Source: CADEDH01 sp963732695 (lineage in GTDB: Bacteria > Actinomycetota > Acidimicrobiia > Acidimicrobiales > SZUA-35). From it: DNA of 64,000 nt. Below are positions 15,767 through 24,399 of the stretch, piece by piece. A program made the position numbers and the translations under genes. The stretch lies in assembly GCA_963732695.1 (NCBI GenBank), contig CAVTAP010000025.1, forward strand, positions 372,001-436,000, written 5' to 3'. Numbering within the stretch: position 1 is the stretch's first letter; each line of letters begins with the position of its first letter. Under the pieces are notes generated by a model that saw nothing but the letters and a program-made list of their open reading frames with translations, was not told the DNA's origin and did not search any database.

Positions 15767-16669
15767 CTACTCCACGAAGGCGGTGAGGGCACCGGTGGCC
15801 CGCTCGTGGCGCAGGGCGCCGAGCAGCTCGGCCAGGTCGGGCAGGTCGATGTCGAGGCGCTTGGCCGTCTCGCTGGCGTCGAGCGAGGAGTCGTAGGGGA
15901 GGGCGAGGGGCGCCGGTTGGGGTGGGCGGCCGAAGCGCAGGAGGCTGCCGTCGAGCCCGAACGCCTCCACCGCGGCCAGAGCCAGCTCCCGGCGGCTCAC
16001 GGCCCCGGCCCCGCAGCAGTGGGCGATGCCACTGGCCCGGTCGGCCAGGAGGGCCCGGATAACCTCGGCGCACAAGGGGGCCAGCGACGGGGTGGCGATC
16101 ATGTTCAGGTCCTCGGCCTCCCACACCGTGAACGGCCGCCCCGCCTCCAGGGCGTCGACCAGCGGGGCCACGAAGTCGAGCCCGCCGTAGGGGCCCGGCG
16201 GCGGGGCGTCGGGGCCGGTGCGGGCGGTGTTGACGGCCGACACCCGGGCCACCGCCCCGTCGCGGTCGAGGGTGACGATCTCCGCCGCCGCCTGCAGGAA
16301 CCCGGGCAGGCTGATGGGATTGGGCGGTGTCTGCTCGGTGGCCGGGCCCTGGGTGCCGTCGAACACCCAGTCGGTCGAGATCAGCACGAACGGGATCCCG
16401 GCCCGGGTGGCGACGTCGGCCAGGGCCCGGGCGGACTCCACCTGGGTGCGCCACCCGTACTGGCGGTCCCGGGCCATCCGGTCCCAGTCGGGGGCCAGGG
16501 CGCCGTGGACGATGCCGTCGGGGGCGTGCCGCTCCACCTGGGCGGCCACCGCCACCGGGTCGAGCAGATCGACGGCGGCCACCGCCACCTCGTCGCCGTG
16601 GAGGGTGGGGAGGACGGACTCGATGGCAGACCCCACGGACCCGGCCGCTCCGGTAACCAGCACCTTCAT
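15767..16669 (-). CDS. RmlD-like NAD(P)-binding protein, YxxxK motif not conserved
   Basis: A protein of 300 residues, atypical extended-SDR of the dTDP-4-dehydrorhamnose-reductase (RmlD) superfamily. MKVLVTGAAGSVG carries the TGxxGxxG nucleotide motif; LISTDWVFDGTQGP matches the S-T-D-x-VFDG strand. Where relatives have N-P-x-x-x-YGxxK, this protein reads NPISLPGFLQAAAE, so the catalytic Tyr and Lys are Pro and Gln. It may be a non-catalytic or altered-chemistry homologue. ATG at 16669 is the best start (ATG at 16681 is an alternative). No rhamnose genes are nearby. Confidence 0.72.
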   Translation of the reverse strand: MKVLVTGAAGSVGSAIESVLPTLHGDEVAVAAVDLLDPVAVAAQVERHAPDGIVHGALAPDWDRMARDRQYGWRTQVESARALADVATRAGIPFVLISTDWVFDGTQGPATEQTPPNPISLPGFLQAAAEIVTLDRDGAVARVSAVNTARTGPDAPPPGPYGGLDFVAPLVDALEAGRPFTVWEAEDLNMIATPSLAPLCAEVIRALLADRASGIAHCCGAGAVSRRELALAAVEAFGLDGSLLRFGRPPQPAPLALPYDSSLDASETAKRLDIDLPDLAELLGALRHERATGALTAFVE

Positions 16670-16787
16670 GGCGCCAACCATAGAGGGTCGGCCGGTGGGG
16701 CCGGGGTCCACCCCGACGATCGCGGCGCCGGTACTCATCCTATGGTCACCCGTCGCAACGGACCCTTGGCGAGCGGACGGTGGGTTG

Positions 16788-17176
16788 ATGAGGCGACAGG
16801 CGACGGTACTGGTGAGCATGCTCGGCCTTCTGGCCGCGTGCTCGGGCACGACATCGGCCGGGGAGGTGACCGGAACCTGACCATCGCCATCCTGCCCGAC
16901 GGCTCGGGCACCTACAGCGACTACGGGGGCGACCGGAACCTGACCGTCGTGGCCAACCCCGACGGCTCGGGCTCGTTCGGCGACCTGGGTGGCGGCCTGA
17001 ACGTGACGGTCACCGCCCTGCCCGACGGCTCGTGGTCGTACGTCGACCAGTCGGTGGCCGACCGGTTCCCGCCGCTCGACAAGCTGGGCAAGCTGCAGCC
17101 GCCCTGCGCCACGGTGATCCGGATGGACGCCGACGTGCTGTTCGACTTCGACTCCGACCAGCTCCGGCGCGAGTAG
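16788..17176 (+). pseudogene. OmpA-family lipoprotein remnant (frameshifted and truncated)
   Basis: ATG at 16788 encodes a full lipoprotein signal (MRRQATVLVSMLGLLAACSG), but that frame stops at 16880. In another frame from about 16865 the expected mature protein continues: three imperfect repeats of the form GDRNLT-x-x-x-x-PDGSG-x-(Y/F)-x-D, then a Cys-containing linker, then VLFDFDSDQLRRE and a stop at 17176. The last motif is the start of an OmpA/MotB peptidoglycan-binding domain, whose remaining 80 or so residues are missing. One frameshift plus early termination indicate decay. Confidence 0.72.
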
Positions 17177-17232
17177 GGCCCGCGGCCATCGGGACCTTCA
17201 TCACTGTCACCGGGCTGGTTTAACCTGCGGGC

Positions 17233-18726
17233 ATGACCATCACGCACTGGATCGGCGGCCGGGCCACCACGGGCAACCCCGGCGCCACGTCCCCCGTGTT
17301 CAACCCGGCCACCGGGGCTGTCACCGGCCAGGTGCCGCTGGCCTCGGTGGACGATGTCAACGACGCCGTGGCCGCCGCCCGGGAGGCGTTCCCGGCATGG
17401 CGGGAGGCGTCGTTGTCGCAACGGGCCGGCGTGATGTTCAAGCTGCGGGAGCTGATCGACGCCAATCGGGCCGATCTGGCCCGCACGATCTCGGCCGAGC
17501 ACGGCAAGGTGTTCGCCGACGCCTTGGGCGAGGTGCAGCGTGGGCTCGAGGTGGTGGAGTTCGCCTGCGGGATCCCGTCGTTGCTGAAGGGGGAGATGAC
17601 ACCCGACGTGTCGTCGGCCGTCGATGCCTTCAGCGTCCGCCAGCCCCTCGGCGTGGTGGCCGGTATCACCCCGTTCAACTTCCCCGTGATGGTGCCCATG
17701 TGGATGTTCCCCATGGCCCTGGCCTGCGGCAACACGTTCGTGCTGAAACCCTCGGAGCGGGACCCGTCGGCCTCGCTGCTGCTGGCCGAGCTGGTGCAGC
17801 GGGCGGGCGTGCCCGACGGGGTGTTCAACGTGCTCCAGGGCGACGCCACCGCCGTCAACGCCCTGCTCGACCATCCCGACGTGGCCGCCGTCAGCTTCGT
17901 CGGGTCCACCCCTATCGCCCGGGCCATCCACCAGCGGGCCTCGGCCGCCGGCAAGCGGGTCCAGGCCCTGGGCGGGGCCAAGAACCACATGGTGGTGCTG
18001 CCCGACGCCGACATCGGCCAGGCGGCCGACGCCGCGGTGAGCGCCGGGTACGGATCGGCCGGGGAGCGGTGCATGGCCATCTCGGTGGTGGTGGCGGTGG
18101 GCGACGTGGCCGATCGATTGATCCCGGCGGTCGTGGAGCGGATCGGGGGCCTCAAGATCGGCCCCGGGCTGTCGGACGACCCGGTCGACATGGGGGCGTT
18201 GGTGACCGCCACCCACCGGGACCGGGTGCGCAGCTACGTCGACCTCGGCCTGAGCGAGGGGGCGGAGCTGGTGGTCGACGGTAGGGAGCTGCAGGTGGCG
18301 GGCCACCCCGACGGGTTCTGGCTCGGGCCCTGCCTGTTCGACCGGGTGACCCCGGCCATGAAGATCTACGCCGACGAGATCTTCGGCCCGGTGCTGGCCG
18401 TCATGCGGGCCGACACGTTCGACGAGGCCCTGGGCCTGGTCAACGCGAACCCCTACGGCAACGGGGCGGCCATCTTCACCAACGACGGCGGGGCCGCCCG
18501 GGTGTTCCAGCGGGAGGTCACGGCCGGGATGGTGGGCATCAACGTGCCCATCCCGGTACCGATGGCGTACCACTCCTTCGGCGGCTGGAAGGACTCGCTG
18601 TTCGGCGACACCCACGTCTACGGCCCTGAGGGCGTGAAGTTCTACACCTCGTACAAAGCCGTCACCGTGCGCTGGCCCGACCCCCACGAGCGGGGCGTCG
18701 ACCTCGGCTTCCCCCAGGCCCGCTAG
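17233..18726 (+). CDS. mmsA: Methylmalonate-semialdehyde dehydrogenase (CoA-acylating)
   Basis: A protein of 497 residues. Catalytic Cys280 lies in GSAGERCMAIS, and the position of the general-base Glu of ordinary aldehyde dehydrogenases is replaced in LGGAKNHMVV, the signature of CoA-acylating MMSDH/IolA enzymes. GVVAGITPFNFPVMVPMWMFP is diagnostic. It converts methylmalonate or malonate semialdehyde plus CoA to propionyl- or acetyl-CoA in valine or inositol catabolism. No valine-degradation partners are adjacent. A short leader with TTTAACC precedes the ATG. Confidence 0.93.
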   Translation: MTITHWIGGRATTGNPGATSPVFNPATGAVTGQVPLASVDDVNDAVAAAREAFPAWREASLSQRAGVMFKLRELIDANRADLARTISAEHGKVFADALGEVQRGLEVVEFACGIPSLLKGEMTPDVSSAVDAFSVRQPLGVVAGITPFNFPVMVPMWMFPMALACGNTFVLKPSERDPSASLLLAELVQRAGVPDGVFNVLQGDATAVNALLDHPDVAAVSFVGSTPIARAIHQRASAAGKRVQALGGAKNHMVVLPDADIGQAADAAVSAGYGSAGERCMAISVVVAVGDVADRLIPAVVERIGGLKIGPGLSDDPVDMGALVTATHRDRVRSYVDLGLSEGAELVVDGRELQVAGHPDGFWLGPCLFDRVTPAMKIYADEIFGPVLAVMRADTFDEALGLVNANPYGNGAAIFTNDGGAARVFQREVTAGMVGINVPIPVPMAYHSFGGWKDSLFGDTHVYGPEGVKFYTSYKAVTVRWPDPHERGVDLGFPQAR

Positions 18727-18798
18727 GCCCTCGGGTGCCGAATTCAGGTACGCGAAAGATCCTGGTCAAACGGGGTGGCGAAGGTCCGATAGGGGGGT

Positions 18799-21294
18799 AT
18801 GGAGGCTGAGCTGCTGAACGGGTTGTTGGAGTATTGTCGGGCCATGGCACAGAGCGGGCCTTTCGCCGAGTACGACCACGACGGCTTCTTCGACGAGGTG
18901 GTCGACTCCTCGGGGGCCTTCCGGTCCACCTATGAGCTGGTGGCGCACCAGATCTCGGTCATGGGGGCCGAGGAGCTGGTCCGTCGCCAGCAGGTGAAGG
19001 ACACGTTGTTCCGCACCCGTGATATCACCTTCACCGTCTACGGCGACACCGACGGCACCGAGCGCACGTTCCCCCTCGACCTGGTGCCCCGGGTGATCCC
19101 GGCCGCTGAGTGGGCCGAGGTGGAGTCCGGACTGGTGCAGCGCCTCCGGGCCCTCAACCAGTTCCTGGGCGACATCTACGACGGTCCGGCCGCCATCGTC
19201 AACGACGGGATCGTGCCCGCCGACCTGGTGGCGGGGGCCGACGGCTACACCGAGTGGGCCAAGGGCATCCCCCAGCCGTTCAACGCCCGGGCCCTGGTGG
19301 CCGGCATCGATCTGGTGCGGGACGACGACGGTCGCTACCTCGTGCTGGAGGACAACCTGCGGGTGCCCTCGGGGGTCTCCTATGTGCTGGAGAACCGCCT
19401 GGCCATGACCCGGCTTCTGCCCAAGATGCTGGCCGAGGCGAACATCCGCACGGTCGAGCAGTACCCCACGCTGCTGTTGCGGGCTCTGCAGTCGATCGCC
19501 CCGCCCGCGGTACAGGGCCGCCTCCCCACCGTGGTGCTGCTCACCCCCGGCATCTACAACTCGGCCTACTTCGAGCACGCCTTCCTGGCCCAGAACATGG
19601 GTGTGGCCCTGGTGGAGGGGTCGGATCTCATGGTGGACGACGGCCGGGTGTGGATGCGCACCACCCGGGGCCGCAAACCGGTGGACGTGATCTACCGCCG
19701 GGTCGACGATGCCTTCCTCGATCCCGAGGTGGGCCACCCCGACTCGATGCTCGGCGTGAGGGGCCTGGTGGGAGCGGCCCGGGCGGGCAACGTGACCCTG
19801 GCCAACGCCTTGGGCAACGGCGCCGCCGACGACAAGGCCATGTACACCTTCGTGCCCGACATGATCCGGTATTACCTCAACGAGGCGCCGATCCTGTCCA
19901 ACGTCGAGACGTTCCTGCTGCGCAACCCGGAGCCCCGGGCCGAGGTGATGGCCGACCCCGCCCGGTGGGTGATCAAGCCGGTCGACGGCTCGGGCGGCTA
20001 CGGCATCTTCATCGGCCCCCAGGCCACCGACGAGGGGGTGGCCGAGATCCGCGCCCTGGTCGACGCCGAGCCCCACCGCTACATCGCTCAGCGGGTGATC
20101 AAGTTGAGCCGCCATCCCACGCTGGTCGACGGTTGCCTGGAGCCCCGCCACATCGACCTGCGGCCCTTCGTGGTGGGCGGCGAGTACATCGACGTCCTGC
20201 CCGGCGGCCTCACCCGGGTGGCGCTGCGCAAGGGCTCGCTGGTGGTGAACTCGTCGCAGGGCGGCGGGTCGAAGGACACCTGGGTGCTTCGGGCCGACGA
20301 CGGCCGGGTGGGGATCAGCCGCCCCCTCGATCAAGCCGGCCGCACCAGCGACGACGTGATCCTGGCCCGGGTGGCCGAGCCCCTGTACTGGACCGGCCGC
20401 TACCTGGAGCGGATGGACGGCACGGCCCGAATGCTGGCCGAAGCCCACCACGGGGTCCTGTCGGGCCTGCCGGTGGAGGCCGGCCTGCGCTGGGGCGAGC
20501 TGCTCGAGGTGCTCGCCCTCACCAACGAGTTCGACGAGGCCGGCCACCAGCTGGAGACCTACGCCGTCACCCGCTTCCTGGTCGACGACCGGGCCAACCT
20601 GGGCTCGATCCTGTCGTGCCTGGCCGCCGCCCGGTCCAACCTGCGGGGCATACGGGAGCGGGTACCGCTGGAGCTGCGGGGGGCGGTGAACGACGCCTCG
20701 ATGGAGCTGCAGGGCCTCGACCTCGACCGCAAGCTCCGCGAGGAGCCCCAGGAGCTGTTCGCCCAGGTCAGCCGGATCTGTCAGACCTTCCTCGGGATCA
20801 CCGAGGCCACCATGTCCCGCAACGACGCCTGGCGGTTCCTCACCGTGGGCCGGATGACCGAGCGGGGCCTGCTCATGGCCCGGCTCATCGAGGTGTACTT
20901 CGCCCGGTTGATGGGCCACGACCGGCCGCTGGTTGGCCACTGGTCGAACCTGCTTCGGGCGGCGGGGGCGCTGCAGGAGTACCGCCGGGTGTTCCAGACA
21001 TCGCTCGACCCGATCGATGCCATAAACTTCCTCGTTCAGGACCGGGAGTTCCCCCGGAGCCTGCTGTGGTGTGCCCACCGCTGCGAGCGCCAACTGAGTG
21101 TGATGACCACCGAAGACAGCGATCAGCCCGACACCGGGGCCCTCAAGATGATGCGGGAGCTGATCGACCGGCTGGAACGGCCCACCTCCGACTGGCTGAC
21201 CGAATCACCCAGCCACTGGCTGCGCGCCTTCGCCGCCGACCTCGAGGCCTTCAGCGATCAGGTCCATGCCGAATTCTTTCTGGCGCGTAGCTGA
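18799..21294 (+). CDS. Circularly permuted ATP-grasp / alpha-E domain fusion
   Basis: A protein of 831 residues. Residues 1-500 form a circularly permuted ATP-grasp ligase: LVLEDNLRVPSGVSYVLENR (181-200), WVIKPVDGSGGYGIFIG (390-406), HIDLRPFVV (451-459) and a closing SSQGGGSKDTWVL (485-497). From about 520 the alpha-E domain begins (ARVAEPLYWTGRYLERMDGTAR) and runs as a helical bundle to the end. In most genomes these are separate adjacent genes. The family is predicted to make peptide or amide bonds in Anbu-linked operons. The next gene, 45 bases downstream, encodes the amidotransferase/transglutaminase partner. ATG at 18799 has G-rich bases too close for a good ribosome site; ATG at 18844 is an alternative. 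Confidence 0.92.
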   Translation: MEAELLNGLLEYCRAMAQSGPFAEYDHDGFFDEVVDSSGAFRSTYELVAHQISVMGAEELVRRQQVKDTLFRTRDITFTVYGDTDGTERTFPLDLVPRVIPAAEWAEVESGLVQRLRALNQFLGDIYDGPAAIVNDGIVPADLVAGADGYTEWAKGIPQPFNARALVAGIDLVRDDDGRYLVLEDNLRVPSGVSYVLENRLAMTRLLPKMLAEANIRTVEQYPTLLLRALQSIAPPAVQGRLPTVVLLTPGIYNSAYFEHAFLAQNMGVALVEGSDLMVDDGRVWMRTTRGRKPVDVIYRRVDDAFLDPEVGHPDSMLGVRGLVGAARAGNVTLANALGNGAADDKAMYTFVPDMIRYYLNEAPILSNVETFLLRNPEPRAEVMADPARWVIKPVDGSGGYGIFIGPQATDEGVAEIRALVDAEPHRYIAQRVIKLSRHPTLVDGCLEPRHIDLRPFVVGGEYIDVLPGGLTRVALRKGSLVVNSSQGGGSKDTWVLRADDGRVGISRPLDQAGRTSDDVILARVAEPLYWTGRYLERMDGTARMLAEAHHGVLSGLPVEAGLRWGELLEVLALTNEFDEAGHQLETYAVTRFLVDDRANLGSILSCLAAARSNLRGIRERVPLELRGAVNDASMELQGLDLDRKLREEPQELFAQVSRICQTFLGITEATMSRNDAWRFLTVGRMTERGLLMARLIEVYFARLMGHDRPLVGHWSNLLRAAGALQEYRRVFQTSLDPIDAINFLVQDREFPRSLLWCAHRCERQLSVMTTEDSDQPDTGALKMMRELIDRLERPTSDWLTESPSHWLRAFAADLEAFSDQVHAEFFLARS

Positions 21295-21339
21295 CGTGGC
21301 CCTGGCCACCCCGCTTGCGGGCCTCCCGAGGCGCCGTCG

Positions 21340-23079
21340 GTGAGCGAGCTCGTCGGGCTGTCGTTCGACCAACCGGCCTCGCCCTACCTGGCCTTCGACG
21401 ACGATCCGTCGTCGGTGGTGGACCAGCGCAACGGCTGGGGGTTGGCCTGGTACCCCAACGACGAGCTGGGAGCGGCCAACATCCGCGACCCCACGTCGGG
21501 GTTGTCGGCCGGCGTCACCGACGTGATGGCCGACTGGGGCATGATGCGCACCGGCCTGCTGATGGCCCACCTGCGAGGGGCGGCCAAGCGGGCGACCTAC
21601 CGGGACACCCACCCGTTCGTGCGCAACTTCGCCGGCCGGTCGTGGCTGATCGCCCACAACGGCGACCTCATCGGCGACCTGTCCAAAGAGCTGCCGCTGC
21701 CCGTCCACCCGTCGCTGCGGCCCGTGGGTCCCACCGACACCGAGCACCTCTTCTGCTGGCTCCTCCAGCATCTGGTGGACGCCGGGGCCGACACGATCGA
21801 GGAGTTCGGCATCGAGCGGTTCGTGGAGCTGCTGCGCCGGGCCAACGAGTTGGGCACCCTCAACCTGCTGTTGGCCGACGGGTCCACCCTGATCGCCTAC
21901 CGCTGCACCTCGGGTTTCCAGCCCCTCTACGCCGGGCGGTTCGTGCCGCCCCACCCCGACGGTGGCGACCTCAACCTGTCCCGGTACGGGGTCTCGGTGC
22001 GCCTGGGCGGCCATCAGGACTGGAACCGCTCCGGCGTGGTGGTGTCCACCATCGACTTCGACGACGAGCACTTCGAGGAGATCACGCCCGGCGGCTACGT
22101 GGCCGTGCAGGGCGGGCGGGTGGTGGCCCCAGCCGACTTCGGGCAGGGACGGCCGGCCGAGCCGGGCTCGGTGGCGGTGCCGTCGCCCCTGGCCCTGGCG
22201 CCGCGGTCGCTCTACCGGCGGCTGCACCTGGAGCACACCACCACCTACCGCTACAAGCAGCCGGTGGACCGCTCCAGCCACCGGATCCGCCTCACCCCCG
22301 TGCACGACAAGTTCCAGCAGGTGGCCAAGCACTCGGTCGACATCAGCGTGCAGGGCCTGCGGTGGGACTTCGAGGACGTGTTCGGCAACGACGTGATCGG
22401 CCTCGAACTCGACGCCCCCTACCAGCAGCTGTCGATCGCGGTGAACGCCCTGGTCACGGTGGCGGCTCCGATCGACCATCCCGACCTGCTGCCCCGCACG
22501 CCCAAGCTGCCGATCATGTGGATGCCGTGGCAGGAGCACATGATGCACTCCTACCTGCTGCCGCCCGAGCTGCCGGAGAGCGAGCTGGAGGAGTTGCACG
22601 AGTACGCCCGCAGCTTCGCCCACCGCAACCGCTCCGAGCTGCTGCCCACGCTCGACGACATCGCCTGGACGATCTACTCCGACTACTCCTACAAGCCGGG
22701 GTTCACCACGTTGGAGACCACGCCTTACGAGGTGTTCTCCAGCCGGGCCGGCGTCTGCCAGGACTTCGCCAACCTGATGATCTGCCTGGCCCGGATGCTC
22801 AACATCCCGGCCCGCTACCGGGTGGGGTACATCTTCACCGGGTCCGACTACGACAACAAGGTCCAGTCCGACGCCTCCCACGCCTGGGTGGAGGCGTTTC
22901 TGCCGATGATGGGGTGGCGGGGCTACGACCCGACCAACGGCAGCCGGGTGGGGGCCGACCACGTGCGGGTGGCCAAGGGCCGGAACTACCGCGACGCCAC
23001 CCCCACGTCGGGCGTGATCTATCTCGGCGGCGGCGGCACCGAGACCATGTCGATCAAGGTCCGCGTCACCGAAGCCTGA
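21340..23079 (+). CDS. Class II glutamine amidotransferase-like / transglutaminase-like fusion
   Basis: A protein of 579 residues. Residues 1-265 align with YafJ-type class II glutamine amidotransferases: DTHPFVRNF (89-97), SWLIAHNGDL with Asn107, and PVGPTDTEHLFCWLL (128-142). The expected Cys2 nucleophile is Ser2 (start MSELVGLS; codon AGC at 21343). Residues 290-579 form a bacterial transglutaminase-like domain: an N-terminal RLHLEHTTTYRYKQPVD module, then Cys473 (RAGVCQDFANLM), His514 (DASHAWVEAF) and Asp530 (GYDPTNG), a complete thiol-protease-like triad. Start GTG 21340. It lies 45 bases after the ATP-grasp/alpha-E gene and is surely co-transcribed. Likely acts on isopeptide or amide bonds made by the ligase. 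Confidence 0.9.
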   Translation: MSELVGLSFDQPASPYLAFDDDPSSVVDQRNGWGLAWYPNDELGAANIRDPTSGLSAGVTDVMADWGMMRTGLLMAHLRGAAKRATYRDTHPFVRNFAGRSWLIAHNGDLIGDLSKELPLPVHPSLRPVGPTDTEHLFCWLLQHLVDAGADTIEEFGIERFVELLRRANELGTLNLLLADGSTLIAYRCTSGFQPLYAGRFVPPHPDGGDLNLSRYGVSVRLGGHQDWNRSGVVVSTIDFDDEHFEEITPGGYVAVQGGRVVAPADFGQGRPAEPGSVAVPSPLALAPRSLYRRLHLEHTTTYRYKQPVDRSSHRIRLTPVHDKFQQVAKHSVDISVQGLRWDFEDVFGNDVIGLELDAPYQQLSIAVNALVTVAAPIDHPDLLPRTPKLPIMWMPWQEHMMHSYLLPPELPESELEELHEYARSFAHRNRSELLPTLDDIAWTIYSDYSYKPGFTTLETTPYEVFSSRAGVCQDFANLMICLARMLNIPARYRVGYIFTGSDYDNKVQSDASHAWVEAFLPMMGWRGYDPTNGSRVGADHVRVAKGRNYRDATPTSGVIYLGGGGTETMSIKVRVTEA

Positions 23080-23089
23080 TTCTCGGGGA

Positions 23090-24103
23090 TCAGGGGTGGC
23101 AGCAGGCGATGATCTGGCCGCAGTTGGCCACGAAGGTGGGCTCGTCGAGGTCGGCCCCGGTCTGGAACACGAGCTCGTCGATGCCGAGGTCGGCCAGGCG
23201 GGCCTCCAACCCGGGTAGACGGGCCCGGACCTCGTCGGGGGTGCCGGCCAGCGTCATGGCGTCGACCATCTCGTCGGGCACCTCGGCGCTCACCGCGTCC
23301 CAGTCGGCCCGGGTCTCGGCGAAGCGGCGCCGGATCCGCTCCGGGGCGTCGGCCCACGGCTCACCCTCGGCCGCCGTCTCGTAGCCCGGGGTGGAGAAGA
23401 AGAAGGCCAGCGCCCGCCGGGCCCGGTCCCGGGCGGCGTCGCCGTCTTCGTCGATCTGGGTGATGACCCACATCGCCGCCGGGAACCCGTTCCCCCGGGC
23501 CGCCAGGATGGGGGCGACGGTGCGCTCGGCGTACAAGGGGGCGGCAGCCAGGGGGTGGAGGCCGAGACCGTCGCAGCAGCGGGCGGCGCCCCGGAGCATG
23601 GCGGCGTTCAGCCCTGAGCCGTAGATCGGGAGCGGCGGCAGGGCGGCGGCCCGGCCGGCCAGGTCGAGCCCCTCCACCCGGCCCCGGAAGAACTCGCCCT
23701 CGTGACGGAACCGCCCGTCGGCGGCCCAGGCCCCTCGGATCACGGACACGGCGTCGGCCAGGCGCCCGATGGCCCGGCCCTCGTCGAGCCCGTACCAGCG
23801 GGATCGCATGGCGGCGGTGGCGGTGCCGAGGCCCAGGGTGAAGCGGCCGCCGATGGCCTCGTGGACGTCGAGGGCGGCGGCGGCCAGGGCCAGCGGGTGG
23901 CGGGTGAAGCTGTAAGCGATGCCGGTGGCCACGCCGATCCGTTCGGTGGCCAGGCCGATCACGGTCGCCCGCACCAGGGCGTCCCGGTCGGGGAACTCCG
24001 TGGTCCACACCCGGTCGAACCCCGCCCCCTCCGCCTCCCGGGCCAGGCCCGGCAGCGGGGCGAACAGGCTGGTGGCGAACACGATCGAGCGACGCAGGGC
24101 CAT
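23090..24103 (-). CDS. LLM-class (F420-type) oxidoreductase
   Basis: A protein of 337 residues with the luciferase-like TIM barrel: GFDRVWTTEFPDRDALV, ERIGVATGIAYSFTRHPLALA, RFTLGLGTATAAM and a late FPAAMWVITQIDEDGD. Actinobacterial members mostly use coenzyme F420 for hydride transfer; substrate unknown. ATG at 24103 removes an arginine-rich upstream stretch. It is convergent with the amidotransferase/transglutaminase gene (10 bases apart) and divergent from the lactonase-like gene across a repeat-bearing gap. Confidence 0.85.
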   Translation of the reverse strand: MALRRSIVFATSLFAPLPGLAREAEGAGFDRVWTTEFPDRDALVRATVIGLATERIGVATGIAYSFTRHPLALAAAALDVHEAIGGRFTLGLGTATAAMRSRWYGLDEGRAIGRLADAVSVIRGAWAADGRFRHEGEFFRGRVEGLDLAGRAAALPPLPIYGSGLNAAMLRGAARCCDGLGLHPLAAAPLYAERTVAPILAARGNGFPAAMWVITQIDEDGDAARDRARRALAFFFSTPGYETAAEGEPWADAPERIRRRFAETRADWDAVSAEVPDEMVDAMTLAGTPDEVRARLPGLEARLADLGIDELVFQTGADLDEPTFVANCGQIIACCHP

Positions 24104-24183
24104 CCCGCATCCTGTGCGCCGTCGCCGCCGCACGCAAGGCCGCCCGGCCCCGGCCCCGGCCGCTGCGCCCTCTGCGGCCCCGG

Positions 24184-24290
24184 GATCTCGGTGCGGACGG
24201 CGCCGCCCGTGGTGCGTCGCGCACCGAGATCGGGGTCACCGGGATCTCGGTGCGGAGGGCGCCGCCGGTGGTGCGTGGTGCACCGAGATC
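24184..24290. repeat. Two copies of the 48-bp palindromic element
   Basis: Two 48-bp units (24184-24231 and 24243-24290), each with 11-bp arms GATCTCGGTGC and GCACCGAGATC around a 26-bp core; start-to-start distance is 59. The cores are related to each other and to those at 37490-37671. They fill the 296-base gap between divergent genes starting at 24103 and 24400, which otherwise shows only GC-rich sequence and a Shine-Dalgarno site for the latter gene. Confidence 0.9.
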
Positions 24291-24399
24291 GGGAAGGGCG
24301 GAACGGCAGGCGTGGTAGGAAGGCGTTCGCCGGGTGGGGGCGGGGGCGGGTAGGGTCGGGCGCCCGGGACAGAGCCGGCGAGTGAAGGGGAGGACGGCC

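Noticed and set aside
24104..24399. Small genes inside the repeat-bearing gap
   Set aside because: The only open frames are short translations of the palindromic repeats, with no ribosome site.
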